Shown: in pieces, positions 36,901 through 46,300 of the stretch
How positions within the stretch are numbered: the stretch's first letter is position 1
Layout: the number at the start of each line of letters is the position of its first letter
Assembly (NCBI RefSeq): GCF_018139145.2
Contig: NC_059473.1
Location: 1,550,001-1,614,000, forward strand
Reading direction: 5' to 3'
DNA: 64,000 nt
DNA from: Gymnogyps californianus
Taxonomy: Eukaryota > Chordata > Aves > Accipitriformes > Cathartidae
The notes under the pieces: generated by a model
Seen by the model: the letters and a program-made list of their open reading frames with translations, nothing else
Database searches by the model: none
Told to the model about the DNA's origin: nothing
Program-made: the position numbers and the translations under genes

Positions 36901-39300
36901 TGGTCTGCTTAGATTTATGCCTGAGATATTATGCAGGTTTGCGTCTCAGCCTGAGCGGTGTAGGTGTTGCCATGCTCACTGAAGAATCAGCAACGTGGAA
37001 AATCATGTGAATGGCAGGCAGCAAATTTGCAGCAACGGCACCGGTATCATCCGCAATTAGTCAAAGGGAATTACATCAAAGGAAAGTACATTGGGGAAAG
37101 TGAAACCTGCCACTTACCGAAGGTATTTCCTTCTATGAGAAGAGTTCAGAGAACGAGCTGGTTTAGGTCCCAAAGCACAGGATTTATCCACACAGAAAGA
37201 ACAAACATCAGTAACAAGCACTTAACAAACCCCCCAACTTACCTGCACAGGAATGCTTACCACTCACCTGTGGGCTCCTCCGACACAACCCAAACCAGTG
37301 TAAGAAGGGCAGCGCTCGCTTCTTGCCGAGACCTGCTGACTGAAGCTCAGAAAAAGAAATCAGAATTTTCTAGGGAAAGTAAGAGTCATGTCATCATTGC
37401 GATGTCTTTATTTGCTTCCCACTCAAAGACACTGCTCAACTATTGCAGCCGTTAGACTTCAGACAATAGGGATTCGTTCTAGAGCTCATTTTTAATTGTC
37501 ATTTAAACTCACAAATTATTAATTAGCTGCAAGACTGGACCAAAAAGCAGAGAGACTATTTATGTAAGACATCTGCACAGCTGATAGACACGGCTGAGAG
37601 GAGTCAGTGGCCCAATGTGCGAGGCGAGACAGTCCCTGGGAAGTTTCACTTAGCCGAAGGGGTGAAATAAGATGATCGGGCTCGGAAAGATTTTCTCAAG
37701 CGGTAAAGAAATGCGGGGTATTATTCCCTCTCCCTGCGCGGAGGCAGATAAGTGCATTTCCTGGTCATAAATATCTTCTTTGTACAGCTATACAGATGTG
37801 ACTTACAGTTTTCATCCAGCACTCAAATCTAAGCCCACCTTAATAAGAGAAGCTCCTTTTGAGGTCTGGTCTCCTGAAGGCTGATGCTCATCCTCTCTGG
37901 ATTTGAGCAGGTCTTGCACAGGTTCAGCTCTCCTCCCTTAAATTACATTTCCAGCACAAAAAAATATCCCCTGCAGAGAGACAGTGAACAAGTGGAAGAC
38001 GACCTGCTTCAGGAATGAAATCTCTTTATTGAGTCCTTGTGGGGAACCACAACCCTGCCTTGGTTCTGCTCTCAGCCACATTGTGTGTACTTTCCCCACT
38101 CACACAGACCATTCTCGTGTGCTGCTCTCCCTCCACAATCCCCAAAATAAGAGGTTGCCTTAAAGAAAAAAAAAAAAGGAGAATAAATGAATACACAGAA
38201 CGCGTGCTGGATGAAACAAAGGTTAGAATAATGCCAGCACAGCGTGTCGGTAGAATAACCATTCCTGTACCGAAACATACTATTTTTCGCTTTGTCACTT
38301 CCAACCGTGATTTACTCTCGCAGCCGGCCAGGGAGACGCGGTTTGATGGGCCCCGTGCTAGAACAGAGCTGCTCCATCTTCCCAAAGAGGGAACTACAGA
38401 CTGGGTTTCAAGAGCAGCACAGCTGTATTTAGATGAAGGAAGGAAGGCTCGTCGGGGAGAAATGGCTCTCTACAGGGGGTCACCCCAAGCTGAAAGCAGG
38501 AGCAAGAATCTTTCCCGACATGTCCAAAATGCTCTTCATTTCCTGTCTCTTCTACCAAAGCAAGCTAGGATCTGTCTGAAGAATGGATGACTTCAGGGCA
38601 ATTCCCAGAACCTGTCGGGGCAGGGAAGTGTCCAGTCAGACTAGAAAGGGAACACAAACAACCTTGGGGTTTTCCAGCCCCCCAGGACTGGACAAGGGAG
38701 CCTCTGGACTACCGCAGGAGTTTCCAGTCACTAGCAGTTACAAAAGAGTGGGGGGAAAAAAAAACCTCAGTAGTGGAAAAAGCGGAGCAGATGACAGAGC
38801 TCTACACCTTGTGCAATCTGTGGACTCCCCTTTTGTTGGCCTCCCGAATCGAACTAGCTGCAAAAACAGAGCGCATCTTTCAAGGCAGCACTACAAACAC
38901 CGAGAAAATCTCCTGTTATTTTTTTTCCCCTAGTTAAAGTGCACAAAAGGTACAATTGCTCAGTTTGCAGGAGCACTTCTGGCATGCAAGACCTCATATT
39001 CACACATAAGAGAGCCCAATATGAAAACCTCCCCATCTTAGGAAACACACCCCACAATAAATCACATTTATGGGAGTAAATCAGTTTTATAACCCTGTGG
39101 TCACGCTCGGTGCTTCGAGACCTTCCCTGAGACGCTCAGGTAGGAGCAAAGCCAGCAGATACCTTGGGACAACACCGTTCACAGCGTCTAAGCGTTAAAA
39201 CAAGCAACTTCCACCTTCGATTTTCCCCTCAGCAATGGGCTGAGCAGCTGCTGGTACCGGCGCGATGGGGAAAACTTTACAGATTTCACCGGGGAGAAGC
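33991..39300. other. ERLEC1-TLR15 intergenic DNA
   Basis: This noncoding stretch has mixed base composition. It holds an imperfect direct repeat at 35357-35422, and T- or A-runs near 34228, 34560 and 38165. ORFs of up to 183 aa (38039-38590 plus strand) show no domain or conserved motif, and none has matching splice sites or a coding-like context that I could support. Confidence 0.55.
35357..35422. repeat. Imperfect tandem direct repeat, two units
   Basis: The phrase AGAGTCTTCTACC followed by a GATTTTT run and a CC-rich end occurs twice in succession, first at about 35357-35390 and again at about 35391-35422. It is a local duplication with small differences, in intergenic DNA. Confidence 0.7.
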
Positions 39301-39339
39301 ATCTCCGGCGCAAGCCTCCTCCGCCAGCCTCGCAAAGGA

Positions 39340-39560
39340 GAGCGGGGCTGCAGATGCCGCTTGTCCCGACGGGGCCGGGCGGTTCCCGGGGGTGTCCTGG
39401 CCTGGCCCGCCCCGCTCCCCTTCCGGCACTACAAAAACCGGCGGCGGCAGCGGCAGCAGGTACCGGGGAGGGAGCAGCGCCGAGGAGAGCGGGTAAGAGG
39501 GACGGGGAGGATCGCTGGAAGTACGAGGGAGCTGTTAGCCATCTTCCAGCCTTAAACCTG
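39340..39560 (+). promoter_or_regulatory. Small CpG island, candidate TLR15 promoter and noncoding exon 1
   Basis: A compact GC- and CpG-rich patch lies about 1.1 kb upstream of the TLR15 coding exon. It contains GGCGGCGGCAGCGGCAGCAG and then a good splice donor, GCGG|GTAAGAGG, with the exon side ending at 39492. The TLR15 start ATG follows directly on an acceptor (TTTCTTTTCTCCAG|GATG, AG ending at 40641). A noncoding first exon here, spliced onto the coding exon, is therefore a simple reading. It is inferred from sequence only. The island could instead serve an unannotated transcript. Confidence 0.4.
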
Positions 39561-40340
39561 CAATGCTTTTAACGCCCCGGGGGCTTGCTTACCCCTGTGG
39601 TGCACTGCCTCCCGGCTGCAGGTTATTCCTGCTCGGTGCAAGGTGTGAGGGATGCGGGGTGGTCCGGTGGGGTCCTGCTGGCAGCGGAGGGTCCGGGGGA
39701 CAGAGCTGGGAAGCCGTTGGGGTCCCTTCAGTGAAACTTGATGGTCCAAGCCTGGTGGGCAGCAAAGGGGACTATAGTAACACCAGGTCGCTCACCTGAA
39801 GGTCTGCGCCGGCGTTTTCAGGTAATAAATACAAGACCTGGGCCGGAGGTGTCAGGAAACTAGTGACAGACAGACCCGGGGCAAGAGAGGAGCTGGGCAG
39901 TGATGCGACCGGGCAATGGGAAGTCTCCGAAGACGAACGATGCACGGGCAGTGACCTCTCCTGGTGCAGGCTGCCTCATGCAAGCCTCTGATACCCTACT
40001 TCAAAGCAAACTTACTCTTGTCCTTACTCCGACGAGTAAGGCTAAATAAATGGTCACCGGTAAATTCCTGGCAGAGAGTAAACCAGCAAGGGGATGGGAT
40101 CACAAGAAAATACGTGGCCACACAGTTACACGGAGCTCCCTGCCACGTTACTCTTGAATATGCTATTTAAGCGGCTGAACAGGTTTTGGACGGGTCAGAC
40201 TTACCCGGTTGTTGTGAGCCAGGATGAGAGACGTAAAACCCGAGTCCCAAGCAGCGGTTACGAAAGTGCATTTCAGATTGTGCAACGGAAAGATGCTATT
40301 GCAAAGGCTGCTCACTACCTGCCTGGGGTAGGGGGGAAGG

Positions 40341-40345
<5 letters not shown>

Positions 40346-40372
<27 letters not shown>
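40346..40372. repeat. Poly(A) run of 27
   Basis: A run of 27 A is followed by GGAAAGAAAAAAATT. It lies about 270 bases upstream of the TLR15 coding exon. No retrocopied gene was recognised in front of it. Confidence 0.85.
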
Positions 40373-40375
<3 letters not shown>

Positions 40376-40642
40376 AAGAAAAAAATTATTCAGACTTTAT
40401 CTACAATGATCTGAAGTGAATAGTGCTCTCCTTCAAATCGTTCTCCGACACCATCTTTTAGCATTGCCTCTTGAAAATAGTAATGAAGCAAGATGTATTT
40501 TTTTAGTGTAGATAAACCGGGATTCATAGATACAACTAACGGAACAGTTTCTGTACTTGCAAGTAAACTAGGAATTTTTTTTTAAGTATTCATTAACATA
40601 GAGTATATTATAATGACAGATTTTACATTTCTTTTCTCCAGG

Positions 40643-43267
40643 ATGAGGATCCTTATTGGAAGCCTTCATTTCTACTTCCTTTCTCTCTTATTCAGTAGAG
40701 CAAATGGATTCCTAACTCTGAGAACACCTACAGCCTATGCCTCCCCATTTTATAACTACTCCTATTTAAACCTCTCTACTGTATCAGAAGCACAAGCTCC
40801 AAAAACGGCAAGAGCTCTCAATTTCTCACATAACGTAATTGAAAAAATAACCAAGAGAGACCTGGAAGGTTTTGACACGCTGGAAGTTTTAGACCTTTCC
40901 TACAATCAGATTAAGGCCATTGAACCTGGTGCGTTTGAGAGTCTGCTCAGCCTTGTTTCTGTGAATTTATCATTTAATGATAAGAAACTTCTTGTACCAG
41001 GTCTTCCACCCCACCTGAAGCTCTTACCCACTAGCAAAGCCTCAGGGTCTTTGCAGCTTTCTAAGTATTTTGACAAACCCTCAGAGGCTGCTCTGGAGCC
41101 TTCTGCATCCGCCGAGGAGCTGCCGCATTCGGGAGGTCCATCTGTCCTGCAAAAGGTTAATCCGAGGCTCAGACGAAGTACAGGCAATCTTCTTCGAGGA
41201 GCAGAGAAAAATGTAACCATCTCTCCAACAGCCACATTAAGGCCTGATTTCTGCGAAGCACCAATAAATGGGATACTCGATCTGTCAAACAGCAAACTCT
41301 CCGAGGAAGAGCTGACGTTAAAACTGGACCCGGACCTCTGCCAAGCTCAGCTGGACGGTATTTTGGAGCTTGACATTAGTCACAGTGACCTGGAAATGGA
41401 TCTTCTGTCGTTGTTCGTGCTGTTTTTGCCAATGAAAAACGTGCAGTCCATTGATGCCAGTTACAACAAATTAACAATTAACATTCTAGACGTTGAGGCG
41501 ATCTGTAACTTCCCATTCAGCAAGCTTTTGTTTTTAAATATTAGCAACAATCCCATAAACAGCTTGGATACGCTGTGTCTCCCTTCAACCATCAAGGTGA
41601 TTGATTTGTCCTTCACCAACATAAGTCAAATACCCCAAAATTTTGCCACAAAAATGCTGGACTTAGAAAACATGTATGTTCAAGGAAATCACTTCATATA
41701 TACTGTACGTCCAGAAATCACTAACGCAGTTCCAAAATTTCCCCCTGGCACTGTACATATCAATGCCATTTCCTTTGTCAGAAACCAGGCTGGTACACCC
41801 ATTGAAAGCCTTCCGAAGAAAGTGAAACACCTGAAGATGTCCAACTGCTCCATTGTAGAACTGCCAGAGTGGTTTGCCGGCACAATGGAAGAATTATTAT
41901 TTTTGGATCTCAGCAGCAACCGGATTTCTGTGCTTCCTGACTTACCTACCTCCCTGCAGCATCTCGACATAAGCAACAGCGATATTAAAATAATCCCCCC
42001 TAGTTTTAAATCTGTCTCCAACTTAACAACATTTAATATTCAAAATAATAAAATTACGGATATGCATCCGGAGTATTTCCCCTTGACTCTGACAAAATGT
42101 GATATTAGTAAAAATAAGTTGAACACGTTGTCATTAACTGACGCCCTGGAGAAACTCGAATCTCTTAATGTTTCTGGAAACCTAATCACCAGACTGGAAC
42201 CCGCCAGCCACCTTTCTGCGCTCGCTAATCTGGACGGTAGTCACAACCTCATTTCAGAACTCCCTGATCACTTTGGGAAATCTCTTCCGATGCTGAAATA
42301 TTTTAATTTATCCGGGAATAAGATCTCTTTTCTACAGCGTGGCTCTCTCCCAGCTTCTCTGATGGAGTTAGACATTAGCGACAACGCCATTACGACCATA
42401 GTGGAGGACACTTTTGGCCAGTTAACGAGTTTGAGTGTTTTGACTGTTCAAGGTAAACATTTTTTTTGTAACTGCGACTTGTACTGGTTCGTGAATGTCT
42501 ATATCCACAAGCCCCGCTTGCAGATAAACGGCAAAGGAAATCTCAGGTGCAGCTTTCCACCGGACAGAAGGGGCTCGTTGGTGGAGAGCAGTAACCTCAC
42601 GCTCCTGCACTGCTCCCTGGGCATCCAGATGGCTATTACAGCTTGCGTTGCCATCCTGGTGGTTTTGGTGTTAACGGGCTTATGCTGGCGGTTCGACGGG
42701 CTGTGGTACGTGAGAATGGGTTGGTACTGGTGTATGGCGAAGAGGAAGCAGTACGAGAAGAGGCCAGAAAACAAGCCCTTTGACGCCTTCATTTCATACA
42801 GCGAACAAGATGCAAACTGGACGAAAGAGAATCTACTGGAAAAACTGGAAAATGACGGATTCAAGATATGTTACCACGAGAGGGATTTCAAACCGGGGCA
42901 TCCCGTACTTGGTAACATTTTTTACTGCATAGAGAACAGCCATAAAGTCCTTTTTGTCCTCTCTCCCAGTTTTGTAAACAGCTGCTGGTGTCAGTATGAA
43001 CTGTATTTTGCTGAACACCGGGTCCTGAATGAAAATCAGGATTCCCTCATCATGATCGTGCTGGAAGACCTCCCGCCCAACAGCGTGCCGCAGAAGTTCA
43101 GCAAACTCAGGAAACTGCTGAAAAGGAAAACCTACTTAAAGTGGAGCCCTGAGGAACACAAACAGAAAATGTTCTGGCGTCAGCTAGCAGCTGTCTTAAA
43201 AACAACCAACGAACCACTTGTGAGAGCAGAAAACGGATCCGCTCAGGATACGTACGAGATGGAATGA
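40643..43267 (+). CDS. TLR15: TLR15, Toll-like receptor 15
   Basis: TLR15 is a type I membrane pattern-recognition receptor of birds and some reptiles that signals through MyD88 and NF-kB; the chicken protein is reported to respond to microbial proteases. The single coding exon gives 874 residues. I start at the ATG at 40643 (MRILIGSLHFYF), directly after a splice acceptor; an in-frame ATG at 40613 would lie in the intron. Residues 1 to about 23 are a signal peptide. Leucine-rich repeats fill about 55-600, broken by a low-complexity insertion at about 113-200. An LRR C-terminal cap (FFCNCDLYWF through LLHCSLG) precedes one membrane helix at about 661-683. The TIR domain runs from about 711, with box 1 FDAFISYS, BB loop RDFKPGHPVLGN with the key Pro-Gly, and a box 3 FW. 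The poly(A) signal is 45 bases past the stop. Confidence 0.95.
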   Translation: MRILIGSLHFYFLSLLFSRANGFLTLRTPTAYASPFYNYSYLNLSTVSEAQAPKTARALNFSHNVIEKITKRDLEGFDTLEVLDLSYNQIKAIEPGAFESLLSLVSVNLSFNDKKLLVPGLPPHLKLLPTSKASGSLQLSKYFDKPSEAALEPSASAEELPHSGGPSVLQKVNPRLRRSTGNLLRGAEKNVTISPTATLRPDFCEAPINGILDLSNSKLSEEELTLKLDPDLCQAQLDGILELDISHSDLEMDLLSLFVLFLPMKNVQSIDASYNKLTINILDVEAICNFPFSKLLFLNISNNPINSLDTLCLPSTIKVIDLSFTNISQIPQNFATKMLDLENMYVQGNHFIYTVRPEITNAVPKFPPGTVHINAISFVRNQAGTPIESLPKKVKHLKMSNCSIVELPEWFAGTMEELLFLDLSSNRISVLPDLPTSLQHLDISNSDIKIIPPSFKSVSNLTTFNIQNNKITDMHPEYFPLTLTKCDISKNKLNTLSLTDALEKLESLNVSGNLITRLEPASHLSALANLDGSHNLISELPDHFGKSLPMLKYFNLSGNKISFLQRGSLPASLMELDISDNAITTIVEDTFGQLTSLSVLTVQGKHFFCNCDLYWFVNVYIHKPRLQINGKGNLRCSFPPDRRGSLVESSNLTLLHCSLGIQMAITACVAILVVLVLTGLCWRFDGLWYVRMGWYWCMAKRKQYEKRPENKPFDAFISYSEQDANWTKENLLEKLENDGFKICYHERDFKPGHPVLGNIFYCIENSHKVLFVLSPSFVNSCWCQYELYFAEHRVLNENQDSLIMIVLEDLPPNSVPQKFSKLRKLLKRKTYLKWSPEEHKQKMFWRQLAAVLKTTNEPLVRAENGSAQDTYEME

Positions 43268-43311
43268 GACACAAGAACGTGTAAAGGTTGTGCCTGGAAA
43301 GTCTGCGGTCA

Positions 43312-43317
43312 AATAAA
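43312..43317 (+). terminator. TLR15: TLR15 poly(A) signal
   Basis: AATAAA lies 45 bases after the TGA stop and is followed by a T/G-rich stretch (GTTTCTGTGTTC), as expected for a cleavage site. This implies an unusually short 3' UTR. Confidence 0.7.
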
Positions 43318-43329
43318 AGCGTTTCTGTG

Positions 43330-46300
43330 TTCACCTCCTGCAAAGGCTGCTGTGTTGCAATGGGGGTTTGTCTCAGATCAGTCCCAGGAGGGGTTGCTAG
43401 CGGGTCTGTAGCATGCGCGTTATTCCGTCTGATAAAAGAATCCGTTATCCAAAGGGCTGAGACCCGAGCACTGATAAACAGCCTTTTCTTCCTGGGTGCT
43501 CGATCTTCTTCAGCTATTTCCAGCATTCTTAAAATGCTGTGGATGTCACCTGAAAGGAAGAACAGCTCGAGTCGCACTGCATGTCCTGTCTTTTTGAGAT
43601 TATTGCAGTGAAAAACGATGTCATTCAAAGGTAAGGCTGTAGTTCAGATTCTCAGTTCTACTACAGCTTAAGACGGGAACACACACGGCGTACACGTAAC
43701 AAAAACGCAAACCATGAGAGTACACAGGTAACAGCTTCTTTCTGTGGTTTAGCGAGAAAAGAGTAAAGATTTACTTAATGTAGCCATCTGAGAGATGCAA
43801 CTGCAAATCCACACTGCTACATCATTTGGTTTAAGTAACTGGTGGAAGAGATCAGACTTTAAAATCTTTTATAATTATAGATGAACATATACAACCATAC
43901 AATCAAAAAAGAGCCAGCTGAGCGTGTCAGTCTCTGCTGTTAAAGAACTGGTGTGAGCTTTATTTAAATGCTGTTATCATAAATCTCTGAAGAATAAGCA
44001 AGAAAGTTCTGTATGTTATTATTTAGACTTAGGAAAGTTTCACTTGACAGTCACCCTGACTCATTTCAAATGAATTCAGTGCTACCTCTGCATAGCCCTT
44101 GTCATCACCTGATGCCACTTAATAATATTATTTATTGTATTTGAAAAAATAAAAAAATTCAGCTGATCTAATTTTCACATTCAAGGAAAATCAACAGACT
44201 GTGACGGAAAATAAATACCGGGTGAGAACAAATCATTTAGCGTAGCACAATCTGGGCTTGCTCCCGAGACGAGCAAACCCAAACGACTTACCAGCAGAAG
44301 ATCGCAGACCCGGGAATGCAGAATGTCTATGCACAACATATGGGAAAGCACATTTGAAACACATACTCTGAAAAGGACTTAGCTCTGCTGTGACAAAATA
44401 AGACTAATATCAACCTATTTGATGCCAAAAGGGGAAGCATGACACAAACGTAAGGAGATATCAGCAAATACAACTCTTCTGCAATGTATTTTGAAAAGGA
44501 AAAGATCCAGCTGGAGCAATACATGGTTTTCAGCCTCCCTGTGCTGCTTCCTAGTAAAAAGGAAAAACCCCTTGCTGCAGCATGTAGCACGTTTGACTCT
44601 TGGCACCAAGGTTCAGGGACAGCTTTTGTAAAGAATGAAAGCATTTTTCTAATACTAAACATAAAGCCATTTTAAATAGGAATTGACAACGACCTGTTGT
44701 CAGCATTTATTAGCACATAATAAATGACATTTTAAAGTCAATTTGCCAGTACTGATTAAACTTAAGGATACGGTACTTGGTATATCCATGAAGCGCAGTG
44801 CTCGAAGTTGACAATAACCAAAGAGCTATTCATATCAAAGGAATCTGTATCAATTGCACCACAGGACAGAACCAGTGCTCACAAACCCCAGAAGCACTTT
44901 GAAATTGCCTCTTCCCCTTTCGTCCCGTGGTGCTGACTCTCCAGTTTTCCACCAGTGCAAATTATGAGAAGCAGAGCAGGACTTACCCTCCTCTACCATC
45001 TCCATTTACGGAGAGATCTCTCTGCACTCTGTGCAAACCCACCTTTCCTCAGCAAGCATGCGGAGTCACGTACGCCAACTGTCGCGAAAAACAGAATTAT
45101 TTTCCTGTGCTTTAAATTGCTGTCAGCCTGGCAGCCAGCTAACTGGTGAAAGAGAGAGCTGGGACCTTTTTTCCTGGTATGTGCAGCAGGAGCAGAGTTG
45201 CTTACCCGCGCTCAGTGGCAGGATCATTTATGTAATCCTCCGTCCACCTGTGGCATCGGTGCAAACACACTCCTCTTAAATACTTTAAAAAAAAAAAAAA
45301 ATAATAAAAAAACATTCAAAACAGATAGAAGGCAAACCTAGAAAATGTCCGTAGGACTCCACCTTAATCCCTGCAAGACTATTCCATTATTTTAAGATAT
45401 TACACCACCTGCCTTCTCTCTGTGAACATCTCGCGCTGCTCTCTGTAGCCCTGCTTCACTACCTCGTGGAAGAAGGTGAAGAGATAACGGTGCAGGTAAG
45501 CACAACCCTCGCCGTTCAGAAGTCCCTTTACTTTTTTACTCCCTGTGCTGCAGGTGGAGGGGTACTGAAGATTATACGGGGGACAATTTTCACACCTTTC
45601 CTAACAAGTGACTAATTATATACCTAAACCATACATACCATAAAATACCACAAGATACCACAAATTATTAGGCACTGATCCTTCTTGACTATCGTCCGTC
45701 CAATTTTTGCGTCTTGCCCTCCCCAGCTTGTTGAAACCTTACTGCTAAGGCAGACTGGCTCTGTGACTTAGAAAAAAAATGCGTACCGCCTTACAGAAAT
45801 CTCTCTAATCTCTAGTCTAAGTAGTTCTGAGGTGGTACCCAACTGCTGAACATTCTTTAGCAACTTTTTGAGGTTGTGTAGATATTGTTTAAAATTATTT
45901 GGTATTAGGAGCTTTTAGGTTTTATATGTAAAGGATAAAAAAATAAAATACTGCAGGCCACCAGCTGAAAAAGTCAACTCTTATCACCATAAAGCAAGGT
46001 CTATGACTTAAAAAGACTGTGAATTGTAAAATCTTTCAAATATTTTTGTTCATGTAAACAACACGAAGTCACTTATTAGTGAGATCAGCCCCAAGTAATT
46101 CATCAGCTGTTTTTCTAATAAGTTGCTTTATGCTTTCTTTGAGGCTGCTCCTTATTTCATGAGATACCCGGGTCAAACTGTTAGTAGTAAACCTAACACC
46201 GCAAAGGCAGATTTTCAATAATAAAGCATAAACAATCCTCGGGCCAAATATCATGACAGCGGCCAACACCAGCAACTTCAAAAGAAGCTGAAGAGCACAC

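Noticed and set aside
38039..38590. 183-aa plus-strand ORF between ERLEC1 and TLR15
   Set aside because: The start looks slightly hydrophobic, but there is no domain, no splice context and no poly(A) signal that would support a gene.
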